Source: Nitrospira sp. (GTDB lineage: Bacteria; Nitrospirota; Nitrospiria; Nitrospirales; Nitrospiraceae). From it: 64,000 nt of DNA. The translations under genes were made by a program, and so were the position numbers. Positions 1 to 8,801 of this stretch are shown here, piece by piece. Below the pieces are notes generated by a model. The model saw only the letters and a program-made list of their open reading frames with translations, had not been told where the DNA came from and searched no databases. Location: the NCBI GenBank assembly GCA_030123605.1, contig CP126123.1:1178001-1242000 (forward strand), given 5' to 3'. How positions within the stretch are numbered: position 1 is the first letter of the stretch; every line of letters starts with the position of its first letter.

Positions 1-1531
1 GGATGATCTGATGGCGGTGAACGCCCGTATGTTTTTCAGCCCATGCCGGCGTATAGGGAACGTCCTGATCGTAGTCCTGTGCCGCCTGATCGTCGCCGAG
101 CCCCCGATCGAGACCGTAGCCGGCCAGCAGGAGGTCATAGGCGGTGACGACGAGGCTGTCGCCGTGAACGGTGCTGAGCCGTCGGGCCGGAACCAGGCGG
201 CGCATGATCGATGAGTGATCGTCCTCAAAGTAGGGAAATGCGAGCGACACGATCTCCTCGGCCTGCGGCAGTACGCTCAAGGCTGGCACGATCTTACGTC
301 CGGTCGTCGCGTCGATCAGATCGAGATTCCATCGTCCTTTCTCGCGCCATCGAAAGCCGATGCTGCCATGAGGCACGCACAGGCGCCCGGTCGCCTCATC
401 CACGATCACCGTCTTCCAGTCCGGATTGTTGGTTTCGCCCAGTCGGTCCTCGAAGTCCGACGCGCGAACGAATCGGCCAGGCTCATAGCCGTCGGCGGTG
501 GGACGCAAGAAAACCAACATGGGCATGTCGCTGTACTGTCGACAATAATCCAAGAAGTAGGGACTGCGGGCGGTCAGATGAAATTCCTTCAGGATGACAT
601 GGCCGAGCGCCAAGGCCAGCGCGGCATCGGTGCCTCGGCGGGGGGCCAGCCAGAGGTCCGCGAACTTCACGTATTCCGCAAAGTCCGGAGCCACGGCGAC
701 GGTTTTGGCACCTTTGTACCGCGCAGCCGTATAGAAATGCGCATCGGGCGTCCGCGTCTGCGGAATGTTCGATCCCCAGACGACAATGTACGAGGAGTTG
801 TACCAGTCGGCAGCCTCGCACACGTCGGTCTGTTCCCCCCAGACCTGCGGCGAGGAGGGCGGTAAGTCGGCGTACCAGTCGTAAAACGACGGAATGACAC
901 CACCGATCAACGACAAGTAACGACTGCCGGCCGCAAAACTGACCATCGACATCGCAGGGATGGGTGAAAATCCGGCGACGCGGTCCGGACCGTATCGCCG
1001 GATCGTATGGACATTGGCTGCCGCGATCAGTTCGGTGACCTCGTCCCAGGTTGCGCGCACGAAGCCTCCTTGTCCTCGAATCGACGTGTAGTGCAGGCGT
1101 TTCTGCGCGTCTTCAACGATCGATGCCCAGGCTTCGACCGGTGACAGTGTCTTCCGAGCTTCACGCCACAAGGCCATTAAGCGTGCCCGCACCAAGGGGT
1201 ACTTAACGCGTTGTGCGCTGTAGACGTACCAGGAATAGCTGGCACCTCGCGGACATCCGCGAGGTTCATGATTCGGAAGGTCGGAGCGTGTCCGGGGGTA
1301 GTCCGTCTGCTGCGTCTCCCACGTGATCAATCCATTTTTCACATAGATTTTCCAGCTACACGAGCCGGTGCAGTTGACCCCGTGCGTGGACCGCACCACC
1401 TTGTCGTGATTCCAGCGATCACGATAGGCATTCTCCCACGTGCGATCCTCCTGCTTGACGACCCCATGCTTCCCCGAAAACGTGCCGAGGTTTTCACGGA
1501 AGAACAAGAGACGGTCCAAAAAATGGCTCAC
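1..1531 (-). CDS. narG: Respiratory nitrate reductase-type alpha subunit (NarG), N-terminal part, runs off the left edge
   Basis: About 510 codons of a molybdenum bis-MGD enzyme alpha subunit that reduces nitrate (or, in reverse, oxidises nitrite). Translation of the minus strand follows E. coli NarG almost block for block: His50 and Cys54, Cys58, Cys93 lie in the HGVNCTGSC and RGCPRG blocks that bind the FS0 iron-sulfur cluster, and Asp222 in FYDWYADLPP matches the Asp that ligates molybdenum. There is no twin-arginine signal peptide, so the catalytic side is probably cytoplasmic. The start is GTG at 1531 with GGGAG about 7 bases upstream; an ATG slightly further up is out of frame. The 3' end and any narH/J/I partners lie beyond base 1. 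Family assignment is very firm; the physiological direction (Nar versus Nxr) is inference. Confidence 0.93.
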   Translation of the reverse strand, partial: MSHFLDRLLFFRENLGTFSGKHGVVKQEDRTWENAYRDRWNHDKVVRSTHGVNCTGSCSWKIYVKNGLITWETQQTDYPRTRSDLPNHEPRGCPRGASYSWYVYSAQRVKYPLVRARLMALWREARKTLSPVEAWASIVEDAQKRLHYTSIRGQGGFVRATWDEVTELIAAANVHTIRRYGPDRVAGFSPIPAMSMVSFAAGSRYLSLIGGVIPSFYDWYADLPPSSPQVWGEQTDVCEAADWYNSSYIVVWGSNIPQTRTPDAHFYTAARYKGAKTVAVAPDFAEYVKFADLWLAPRRGTDAALALALGHVILKEFHLTARSPYFLDYCRQYSDMPMLVFLRPTADGYEPGRFVRASDFEDRLGETNNPDWKTVIVDEATGRLCVPHGSIGFRWREKGRWNLDLIDATTGRKIVPALSVLPQAEEIVSLAFPYFEDDHSSIMRRLVPARRLSTVHGDSLVVTAYDLLLAGYGLDRGLGDDQAAQDYDQDVPYTPAWAEKHTGVHRHQII

Positions 1532-1621
1532 GTTTGACTCCCATGGAATGGGCCTTGAGTAGGATTCTCTGGTAGATCGTAGATCGATATAGATTTCCCC
1601 GCTCCTTCCGAACAGAGGGAT

Positions 1622-1906
1622 CTAAGGCAGTTGTTCACCGAAGGCCGTTGCCTCATCAATCGAACTCCACGTCTCTGGACAAGATATCTCCCAATGCCCC
1701 CGATTCACGCCCGTAGAAGATCGTGCTGCGAAACGGAGTACGCCACTATGCCGTCCCGTTCGACCGGCAGGTTCAAGACCTGATGCCGCTTCATGAGCGG
1801 CGGCGACCGACAGGCCGTCCTGTTCAGCGTAAAACTTCAACGCATTCGTGGCGCCGATCTGAACCACGGTCTTGCTTCCACCGGCGTGGACACCTGACAG
1901 AGTCAT
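1622..1906 (-). CDS. Hypothetical protein, 94 aa
   Basis: I do not recognise this 94-residue protein. The start at 1906 is chosen because AGGAGGAG lies 4-5 bases before the ATG, a near-perfect ribosome binding site; a longer reading to 1963 exists but has no such signal. It has no signal peptide or membrane segment, one cysteine near the C terminus (EISCPETW) and a C-terminal stretch that looks like a short helical domain ending in EATAFGEQLP. It ends 90 bases before the narG-like start on the same strand, so it may share a transcript with it. Function unknown. Confidence 0.5.
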   Translation of the reverse strand: MTLSGVHAGGSKTVVQIGATNALKFYAEQDGLSVAAAHEAASGLEPAGRTGRHSGVLRFAARSSTGVNRGHWEISCPETWSSIDEATAFGEQLP

Positions 1907-1967
1907 GCGCTCCTCCTCGGTGCGGTCGCGGCAGCCTGGCGGCTCCGTCCCTCCTCGTCGCATGCCC

Positions 1968-2427
1968 TTATGGTTGCGGCACGAAGGCGACGCCGGTCAC
2001 CATGTTTTCATCATCCACCAACAGCACGGCCGACTCACCTCGTGGTCCGTATCACCGCCTTATCAAGGCCGGTTTCCATCGGCCCGGCAAGTTGACCGCG
2101 CACTACACGATGGTGGCCCGACTCACCGACCTTATGCACATCGACCAGCAGGTTTTGCTCATTGACCGTGATCTCGATGCGGTCCCCTGGCTTGAGGTCC
2201 GGCAGGCCCTTTGCCTTCCGCACTCCCATGGGAACGTACCGAGGTTCCACTTCTCCGGTGTCGATGCGGGCTTGGTCGCTTCTGACTTCTACGACGGTGC
2301 CCAGCAGGATCCGATCTCCGGGCAGCAGCTGCGGATGATCGTGACCACAATTGGAAGCGACGGCGACCGAGGCGGTTAGGCACACCCCCGCCACTACGCC
2401 CATGAGTCCTCACAGGCTGTGTCGCAT
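1968..2427 (-). pseudogene. Broken gene for an exported beta-rich protein, with two lesions
   Basis: A strong ribosome binding site (AAGGAG, 9 bases from ATG 2427) opens a frame that stops at codon 6 (TGA at 2410-2412), although the same frame then encodes a signal-peptide-like stretch (VVAGVCLTASVAVAS) and a folded-looking region with HDHPQLLPGD and RYVPMGVRKAKGLP. That frame stops again at 2035. Directly downstream another frame carries GESAVLLVDDENMVTGVAFV and ends at 1968, which reads like the true C terminus of a protein whose middle has been deleted. I therefore call it a pseudogene with a nonsense codon and a deletion or frameshift. An alternative is a shortened live gene starting at ATG 2403. 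Function unknown; the N terminus suggests a periplasmic location. Confidence 0.55.
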
Positions 2428-2795
2428 CACGATGTACTCCTTTTTGCATTGCTATTGGACGCCAATCTCCACGTCCGCTTCCCGGCAGACAGGCATTCAC
2501 CTTCTCGCTCGATTGAACGTACTTCTTCCCTCACCTCGTTGCCGTTCGTGACCGAAAGGTCTGTATGCGTCCTCGTCAGTCAACAGACCTACCGGCGATG
2601 CGCACCGGTGGCGTTCTTCTGTCGGATCAACGGCGTCCTCACTATGTCCGCTTCGATGCGTCGATCTATCGCGAAACCTACCTGACTCAGGATGGGACAG
2701 GTAGTCGTACGGCGTATCATCTGTATCGGACAAGATGCGTACTGGCGAGCAACTGTCTTGACTCCCTCAGCCCACACCATCATGCACCACATCAC

Positions 2796-3095
2796 TCAAC
2801 AAGTACGTTTCCGAGAGCCTGTGACGCATGTATTCCAAGCAAATGAAGTGCCATATAGGAGCACCCAGAAGGCCATGAGAGAAACCGACGCAATTACAAT
2901 CGCGTCAAGGCGAACATGTTCGGCAAGAAGCTCTCGAAGCCTTTTCGCATGGGTTTCCTGTCGCGATGTTTCGCGACCTGTCGCGCGTTCAACGAAATAG
3001 TGTGGACCAATTGAGGACATGACGAGGTCGCGTGAATGACTGTGTGCAGAGACATGCGGAACATGAGATTTCTTCCAATGGCTGAAACGCCTCAC
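2796..3095 (-). CDS. Possible small single-TM hypothetical protein
   Basis: A 99-codon frame opening with GTG, in the decayed zone. Its only protein-like property is a C-terminal hydrophobic stretch (AIVIASVSLMAFWVLLYG) preceded by a charged, helix-prone segment (ETHAKRLRELLAEHVRLD), which would suit a one-pass membrane peptide; an internal Met gives a shorter version. The ribosome binding site is weak (GAGAGAA). No homology recognised. It could equally be a chance frame in non-coding DNA. Confidence 0.2.
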   Translation of the reverse strand: MRRFSHWKKSHVPHVSAHSHSRDLVMSSIGPHYFVERATGRETSRQETHAKRLRELLAEHVRLDAIVIASVSLMAFWVLLYGTSFAWNTCVTGSRKRTC

Positions 3096-3411
3096 TTCTC
3101 TCGACGTTCAGTCGTTCGATGCTGAGAATCTTCTTTCAACGAAACCTGCACGTCTGTGTCGCCTCAGCACAATTATCCCGATGTCGATGATTTCGGTTCT
3201 CTCTTGCGTATCGTTGTCAATCGATGGACGAGCATCGATGCACTGTGCGCACCGAGCGTCTTCGCTCGTTCTTCGACCCGTCATTCGCAAGCGCAGGCTC
3301 AAAATGGCGTCCATTCCGATTTCCGTACGCTGGCCTTCAAATGGTACGTATCACATCGAAACATCCGCTCTTTCGAACATGGGATGGTCCGTCAAGACGG
3401 ACGACGGATCC

Positions 3412-3621
3412 AGTAACCTCGGGCAGTTCCCGTTCCGGAAAGAATTGTTGATAGGGGAAGTCGGTGCTGAGCATCAACCGCGTCCCGCAGTGCATCATGG
3501 CGTGGTAGCCGGAGGCGAAGCCGAGCAGGGTGGTCATGCCGACGTCGAAGGGATTGTCGTACTCGATGAACTCTTTGCCGCGCATCGTCTGAACGATCGG
3601 TGCCTGCAGCGTGTTCGCCAA
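3412..3621 (-). pseudogene. Fragment of a PoxB-like thiamine-diphosphate enzyme
   Basis: About 70 codons strongly resemble the middle domain of pyruvate oxidase/pyruvate dehydrogenase (quinone), ThDP-dependent enzymes: ANTLQAPIVQTMRGKEFIEY, then NPFDVGMTTLLGFASGY, a Cys-containing block and TDFPYQQFFPE. Resemblance ends abruptly near base 3412, and the upstream side breaks into unrelated sequence within about 20 codons. A full enzyme is near 580 residues, so this is a remnant with neither the PP nor the Pyr domain. It lies on the same strand as an RND fragment just upstream. Confidence 0.65.
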
Positions 3622-3681
3622 TGGTGTCGAGGAACTGCCGGAACTTGCGGGTCCGATGCCGGTGATGGTGAGGCCGACTCC

Positions 3682-3804
3682 TCAGATCTCGCGAGGCGGT
3701 TGCTTCAGTGCCATACTTCCCCTCTCAACACGCTGCTCAATCCACCGATACATCAGCGGTAGCACGGGTACTGTCGAGGCAGTCGAGGAAAACAGTCCTC
3801 CGAC
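3682..3804 (-). pseudogene. C-terminal fragment of an RND heavy-metal efflux pump (CzcA/CusA type)
   Basis: Forty codons read VGGLFSSTASTV, then PVLPLMYRWIEQRVERG and a stop. This is the last transmembrane helix and terminal YRWIE motif typical of HME-type RND permeases, which are normally about 1000-1050 residues. An in-frame TAG lies directly before the fragment, so nothing longer is open. Confidence 0.6.
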
Positions 3805-3903
3805 CTAACCCGCCTTATTCATGACGGTTCGTGGCGAAATCGTGGAGTCGCCACGCGAGACGGGCACGCACAGCCGCGAAGGACCGAGCAACTGTCTTGA
3901 TTG

Positions 3904-4046
3904 TCAAGCGGCCGCTTCCGCTGTGGAACGCCAGCGGGTCCCATGATGTACCATCGCATTGAGTATCGTCAGCAGCTTGCGCATTGCGGCCACCGGCGAG
4001 ACCTTGGGCGCTTTACCTGCGGCGCACGCGCCCGCTGATAGGCTTG
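3904..4046 (-). pseudogene. IS110-family transposase C-terminal remnant, frameshifted
   Basis: The frame carries AAGKAPKVSP and MRKLLTILNAMV, the conserved C-terminal block of IS110/IS116-type DEDD transposases. Slightly upstream the matching YQRARA block lies in a different frame, so the copy is frameshifted as well as truncated. No terminal repeats or full element can be seen. It indicates past transposition in this degraded zone. Confidence 0.6.
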
Positions 4047-4197
4047 TCGCAGCGGCGAATCCGCTATTGCAGCAGAAGCAGTCATGAATAATGTGGGCTA
4101 GCATAGTTTTCCGAACTCCTCAATCAACACACTCTCTCTTCCCTTGTAAATGATCGCCGCAACTGTGTGCCTACGAAGCTCTCCCTAACCAGCATGA

Positions 4198-4353
<156 letters not shown>

Positions 4354-4510
4354 TGCGTGTGACCGCCCCCGTCTCTTTCGACTCTTTCCTGGACAGACAT
4401 TCGTCTCGGCGGTAAGCTTCCCCTACGAGTCGAGCTGCCTACCGTCGAGCCCGACCACTGCGCATCGTTCAATCCGACAAGAACCAGACGAAATTTCCCG
4501 AGGAGTCGTT

Positions 4511-4876
4511 ATGGCGACCATCATGGTGATCGATGACGAAGCATCCATCCGCAGCCTCCTGCGCGAGGTCTTGGAAAAGGCCGGACACAAGGTCGTCGAG
4601 GCTCAGGACGGCCGCCAAGCCTTGGGTCTCTATCAAAAAAACAAGGCCGATCTAGTCATCATGGACCTGCTTATGCCGGAAGTCGACGGGCTGGAAGCCA
4701 CGCTGCAACTGACCCGCGAATATCTCGACACCAAGATCATCGCCATGACCGGTGCACAAGGGGATCGAAACTTTTTGGAGATCGCCAAGCTCTTCGGCGC
4801 TCACCGAACATTTGAAAAGCCCTTCGACCTCAAAGAAATGCTGGCGGCCGTGGAGGCTGAACTCTCCCATCAGTAG
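4511..4876 (+). CDS. Single-domain response regulator (CheY-like receiver)
   Basis: A 121-residue stand-alone receiver domain that would accept phosphate from a histidine kinase and signal through protein contacts, since no output domain follows. Visible motifs are the acidic pair Asp8/Asp9 (VIDDE), the phosphorylated Asp52 (VIMDLLMPEVDG), the switch Thr in IAMTGAQ and the conserved Lys in FEKPFD. GAGGAG lies 5 bases before the ATG. No histidine kinase is adjacent; the neighbours are gene fragments upstream and a broken second receiver downstream, so its partner must be encoded elsewhere. Confidence 0.85.
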   Translation: MATIMVIDDEASIRSLLREVLEKAGHKVVEAQDGRQALGLYQKNKADLVIMDLLMPEVDGLEATLQLTREYLDTKIIAMTGAQGDRNFLEIAKLFGAHRTFEKPFDLKEMLAAVEAELSHQ

Positions 4877-4952
4877 TGCGCACACCTCCGGCGCCGATTC
4901 CCATCCCCTTGTCCGTCGGCAACACCCGTCAGAAAAGAATGGGGTCAACCGG

Positions 4953-5096
4953 TCACATCACCCCCGGCTGGAAGCCAAGGCCAGAACCAAGGGAGCCGTA
5001 GCCTATCTGCAGAAGCCGTTCGACAAACAGATATTGCTGGAAACCCTGCAGCAGGTTTTGCAAGAATCAGCCTGTACGACAATCATACACGGCTAA
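4953..5096 (+). pseudogene. C-terminal fragment of a second response regulator receiver domain
   Basis: The last 40 or so codons of a receiver domain: HPRLEAKARTKGAVAYLQKP followed by FDKQILLETLQQVLQES. AVAYLQKPFD is the conserved beta5-Lys-Pro motif after the switch region. The phosphoacceptor half is missing, so it cannot work as a regulator. It lies about 75 bases after the intact CheY-like gene; it may be a decayed tandem copy or the end of a lost hybrid kinase. Confidence 0.6.
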
Positions 5097-5132
5097 GCCG
5101 TTTATACTCGTTCACGCTCGACCCCTTCGACA

Positions 5133-5522
5133 ATGTGGCTGCTCCTGTGGGTTCTCTATGTCTGCTTGATCCTGGCCTCCGGCCTCTACCACACCGACTT
5201 CGTCGCGCATTCCCATTGGGAATTCGTGAAGTGGATTCCTCCCGCCGAAGAACTACGTACGTTCGGATTCTGGCTCGACCTGGCCGTCAACATCCTGCTC
5301 TACGTTCCCTTTGCGCTCCTCTATCTCCAATATCTCCAAGGGAGCGAGACAGCCACCAAAACGTCGGTGGTGAAGGTCATGCTGCTCGGATTACTGCTCT
5401 CTTGTAGCGTCGAACTCTATCAACTCTACTCACACAACCGTCGTGCCGCCCCGTCGGACGTTGTCTGTAATATGACCGGAACTTGGGGGGGAGTGTTCGT
5501 TCGGAGAAGATGGAAAGAATGA
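5133..5522 (+). CDS. VanZ-like family membrane protein
   Basis: A 129-residue integral membrane protein with three to four hydrophobic segments: an N-terminal helix (WLLLWVLYVCLILASGLY), a central pair around LAVNILLYVPFALLYL, and VMLLGLLLSCSVELYQLY. The N-x-LLYxPFA block, the SCSVELYQL block and the closing DVVCNMTGTWGG are the usual VanZ family landmarks. VanZ relatives are linked to teicoplanin resistance in enterococci, but most bacterial members have no known role. The gene stands alone, with decayed sequence upstream and a convergent lipoprotein gene downstream. Confidence 0.75.
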   Translation: MWLLLWVLYVCLILASGLYHTDFVAHSHWEFVKWIPPAEELRTFGFWLDLAVNILLYVPFALLYLQYLQGSETATKTSVVKVMLLGLLLSCSVELYQLYSHNRRAAPSDVVCNMTGTWGGVFVRRRWKE

Positions 5523-5548
5523 GCAAGGAACACGGACCGGCACCGGTC

Positions 5549-5968
5549 CTACTGCCATCCCGTCGGATCATACCCGCGTTCGCGCAGGCAGCGATCCACA
5601 TAATTCGTATAGGCCCCGCTGGGCGGCGATTTCCTGAACAGGCTGCGAAGGAATCCGGCCGTCGCGCCGCCGGCTGCGCCGACCATGGCTCCTCGTCCCG
5701 GATGGCCGAGGATCGCCCCGCCCACCGCTCCTGCCGCCGAACCGATCGCGCCTCCTGTCACCGTGCCGGTCGCAGCCTGAGCCGTCTTCCCCTGGCTGGG
5801 AGAGGCTCCGGCTTCCTCCGCCAAAACCATGCATGCGTTGATATCACTATCGGCGGTCTCCGCACCGACCTGTCGATAGTGGTCGTTGGGATAGAGAATC
5901 GGCTTGGGCCCTGAACAGCCGGCGATGATCAGGCAGACGGCACAGAGCAAGATGTCCCGCTTCACCAC
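5549..5968 (-). CDS. Glycine-zipper outer-membrane-type lipoprotein
   Basis: A 139-residue predicted lipoprotein. The N terminus has a short signal peptide ending in the lipobox LIIAGC, so Cys18 should be lipidated. The central part, roughly residues 66-105, is a glycine zipper (GTVTGGAIGSAAGAVGGAIL then GAMVGAAGGATAG), a membrane-associating helix pair seen in SlyB/OmpA-like small lipoproteins. The C terminus has the YVDRCLRERGYDPTGWQ end common to such proteins. The start is GTG at 5968 with GGAGGG 5 bases upstream and an in-frame stop just before. It probably supports envelope integrity; the exact role is unknown. Confidence 0.8.
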   Translation of the reverse strand: MVKRDILLCAVCLIIAGCSGPKPILYPNDHYRQVGAETADSDINACMVLAEEAGASPSQGKTAQAATGTVTGGAIGSAAGAVGGAILGHPGRGAMVGAAGGATAGFLRSLFRKSPPSGAYTNYVDRCLRERGYDPTGWQ

Positions 5969-5998
5969 TCATACCCTCCGACCGTACACACGAAGCAA

Positions 5999-6856
5999 CT
6001 AGATCCGACCCCCCAGTTCTTTCCGCTGCAAGCTCCGCATCATCCCAGGATCGTGATAGGCGACCTCGCTCAGGGCATCCATGAGGTGGAGCTGTTTTTC
6101 CGCCGCCAATTCCTTGGCTTTCTGGTAGTTCTTGGCACTGAACCGCGCGACCGCCGGCTGGCCGTTGACGATCTGACAGGCCAGCACCTCTCCGTCCGCC
6201 ACTTCCATCGTCCCGCCTTCCTCAACCAGCTTCTTCGCCTGCGGTACCGTGATCCGGTGCAACTGTGCGAACTCGTCCAACCCGCCGGTCTCGACCAGGC
6301 GTCCGTCCGGCATGATGCAAAGCCGCTTGAAATGAGGCGACCAGTCCTTCCGAAAATCGATGTACGTGATGTCGCCGCCCTTCGCCACTGAGCGATCCAG
6401 CGTCCGATAATCGAGGCCGAGGTTCTTTTGCTTCAGTTTCGCCTTGAGTTCATCCGGCAATGTCCGATGGAAGACTCCCCACGCGGCTTCCGCCAGCGAC
6501 ACACCACGCCCCCTCGCCCATTGCTCCGCCTCGGCGAACTGCATCAGGTCCAGCACCCAGGTCTGTTTCGGTGTTGTGCCGTCGGGATCGATCCGGCAGG
6601 CAAAGAGTCCACGAGTGAGCAGGCCTCCTTCCTGAGGATAGACATACACGCCGCCTTCCGTGAGCAAGTACGTCATCTGCTCCAGCGGCACTTCGTAACT
6701 CTCGGACAAAATTTTCGCATGTCCCGCCGTGTCTTCCGGCAAGGTCATGGCACAGACCGTCACGTTGCCCGGCGCATCGAATTCCGAATAGTCTTCGATC
6801 ACGTTGTACAGCACTGGCGGCTTCGGCTTCTCGACCTTTTTCTTGATCTTGAACAT
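5999..6856 (-). CDS. Conserved-looking hypothetical protein, 285 aa
   Basis: I do not recognise the family. The protein is soluble-looking, with a lysine/proline-rich N terminus (MFKIKKKVEKPKPPV) followed by mixed alpha/beta sequence without signal peptide or membrane segments. A central basic segment (DELKAKLKQKNLGLDYR) separates two halves; the second half repeats small beta-like units such as YIDFRKDW, CIMPDGRLVETGG and VLACQIVNGQP. It starts 49 bases from the stop of the SagB-type gene on the same strand, so the two may be co-transcribed. No catalytic motif is evident. Confidence 0.7.
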   Translation of the reverse strand: MFKIKKKVEKPKPPVLYNVIEDYSEFDAPGNVTVCAMTLPEDTAGHAKILSESYEVPLEQMTYLLTEGGVYVYPQEGGLLTRGLFACRIDPDGTTPKQTWVLDLMQFAEAEQWARGRGVSLAEAAWGVFHRTLPDELKAKLKQKNLGLDYRTLDRSVAKGGDITYIDFRKDWSPHFKRLCIMPDGRLVETGGLDEFAQLHRITVPQAKKLVEEGGTMEVADGEVLACQIVNGQPAVARFSAKNYQKAKELAAEKQLHLMDALSEVAYHDPGMMRSLQRKELGGRI

Positions 6857-6905
6857 GGTTGACTCGTCCCTCGTCTCTCGTCGTTCCTATCTCGTCCAGG
6901 ACGCT

Positions 6906-8672
6906 TCACGAACGACTGGCCAAATGATGATACGGCGGCAGCGTCATCAACCGTTGATCCTCGACCGGACCACCGATCGTGAAATGGTACAGCGACTGAA
7001 CCGAGAGATCCTTGATGCCCACGATCTCATGGACCGGATCATCGAAGAAACAACCGATGCCGGTCCCTCGCACTCCAGCCGCCTCCGCCTCCAGATACAA
7101 CACCTGCCCGACCAGACCTGCTTCCCAGAACAATCGTGGATACCACCAGGCGCCCCCCTGTCGCAAGCGGCCTTCGAATTCAGCCAGCATGCCGAGCGAA
7201 AAGGCGCTGTCTCCGGCGATCGCCTGCTGGCAACTGACCTGTGCCGCCAGGCGCTGCGCATCCCCTTGTAAGAGCCAATAGAGCGGGAGGTCGCCAGGAC
7301 AGTCCGGAGCAGGAGTCCATTCCAATTCGGGATTCATCGATTGCTGCAAGAGCGGCAACTTAGCCCGATCACGCACCAAGACATAGAGCCCCGGCGCCAA
7401 GCCTTCCACACGATGCACGAACAGCATCAGGTGGATCGCCGGCTCCCAGGGCAAGACATCCCACGGCATCGGACGATCCGGCTGCAGCCGGTCAACCTGC
7501 GGCATCACGCGTTCTAACATATGGAAGAAGGTCGCGGCGGAGATCGAGGTGCGGCCATCGAAGGAGACGGCGCTGCGGCGCCGGCGAATGATCGCAGCAG
7601 CGTCGCTCGTCGTTCGTGAAGTGCGGATCGTCGCAGAGGGGACTGCAGCCTGCGGAAGCCGAATGCTGTGATGCTCCACAACCGTCTTCCAAGAGGCATC
7701 TGCAGCCTTATCGATGATCTCCCAATGCACCGCATGCTCGTGCGTCAACCGATTGGCCGTCCCATGCCACGATGTCGGCGAAAAGTCCTTGACGAGTGTC
7801 GGTTCGAGGAACAACGGTAAGTCCGCTCCACCGCGCTTCACGATCGACGCTTCACGTTTCACATTCTCACAAGGCCAGACCACCGCGAGACAGTCCGGAT
7901 GCTCCGGTTCCGCCTCGCCGAAGTCGGCGGTGCGGTGGGTCCCCAACAGCATCGCCGCGGTGTTTTGATCGACCCCGTCCAGCAGAACCATCCTCCACCC
8001 GAGCGTCGCAGCAGCGATGCGCGCCGAGCCGATCGCGTGCCCTACATCGTGATTGCAATAACGAAACGCCCGCTCGCCGTACTTCCAGGCTTCGCGCCAG
8101 AACACGGAGGTCAGGCCGAAGAGAAAGGCGCCGGGCGGAAAGGCAGCCAACAGCCGCGCCATGTCGTGAGGTGGAACATTCGCACGTAATTCCAGGCCAT
8201 GTTCCTTCGATGCGTAATGATAGAGACCCGCGGTGAGATCGAGGCCATCGATCGACGGCAACAGCACATAGCCCTCCGTCGGATGGAGGTTACCGGACGA
8301 AGGATTGTTTCGCAGGGCCCACTCGGACTCCCCGGCTCTCTTCCAGGCCGAGAGCCCCAGCGCCAACTCGAAGAAACGCGAAAGGGTCTTGAGGGTCAGC
8401 GATTGCGAGGGTACTGCGTCCCGCCGGTACATGGCCTCATAGGCGGGCGACGACGGTTCTTCATCCGACTTCAACAGCGGCAGTCGCACCAGCGGCGCCC
8501 CGAGAAAACGCCGAAAGGGATCCGGCTGATTCGCCCAATCCAGAAAGCCGAGTGAGCGGGCGTAGCGATTGTAATGGTGTTTCGTCCGCTGGTGATAGTG
8601 CATCACCTGTTCGACCGGGTCGGTCGAGGGGGGAGAAGCCGGCGGTTGAAGGATCGGCAGTTCCGAACTCAT
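6906..8672 (-). CDS. SagB/ThcOx-type nitroreductase-family dehydrogenase
   Basis: A 588-residue protein of the FMN-dependent nitroreductase superfamily, SagB/ThcOx branch. Two nitroreductase-like halves can be seen: the first has SLTLKTLSRFFELALGLS, the NNPSSGNLHPTEGY flavin-site block and a GHAIGSARIAAATLGWR helix; the second starts near SDAAAIIRRRRSAVSFDG and ends with GVRGTGIGCFFDDPVHE. In azole RiPP pathways SagB oxidises azolines, but single-gene relatives like this one are common without a YcaO partner, and none is present here. Its substrate is therefore unknown. The neighbour downstream is the 285-aa hypothetical gene. Confidence 0.85.
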   Translation of the reverse strand: MSSELPILQPPASPPSTDPVEQVMHYHQRTKHHYNRYARSLGFLDWANQPDPFRRFLGAPLVRLPLLKSDEEPSSPAYEAMYRRDAVPSQSLTLKTLSRFFELALGLSAWKRAGESEWALRNNPSSGNLHPTEGYVLLPSIDGLDLTAGLYHYASKEHGLELRANVPPHDMARLLAAFPPGAFLFGLTSVFWREAWKYGERAFRYCNHDVGHAIGSARIAAATLGWRMVLLDGVDQNTAAMLLGTHRTADFGEAEPEHPDCLAVVWPCENVKREASIVKRGGADLPLFLEPTLVKDFSPTSWHGTANRLTHEHAVHWEIIDKAADASWKTVVEHHSIRLPQAAVPSATIRTSRTTSDAAAIIRRRRSAVSFDGRTSISAATFFHMLERVMPQVDRLQPDRPMPWDVLPWEPAIHLMLFVHRVEGLAPGLYVLVRDRAKLPLLQQSMNPELEWTPAPDCPGDLPLYWLLQGDAQRLAAQVSCQQAIAGDSAFSLGMLAEFEGRLRQGGAWWYPRLFWEAGLVGQVLYLEAEAAGVRGTGIGCFFDDPVHEIVGIKDLSVQSLYHFTIGGPVEDQRLMTLPPYHHLASRS

Positions 8673-8801
8673 CCGACCAGTCTAACGAGCCGGAGGAAGG
8701 AAAGTAAACGCGCGAAGGACCTCCTTTCTCCGAATCGAGCGCCATGACTCGGCGTTGCGCAAGTACGTGAGACGGCACCGTCCATTCCGGCATTCCTCCC
8801 C

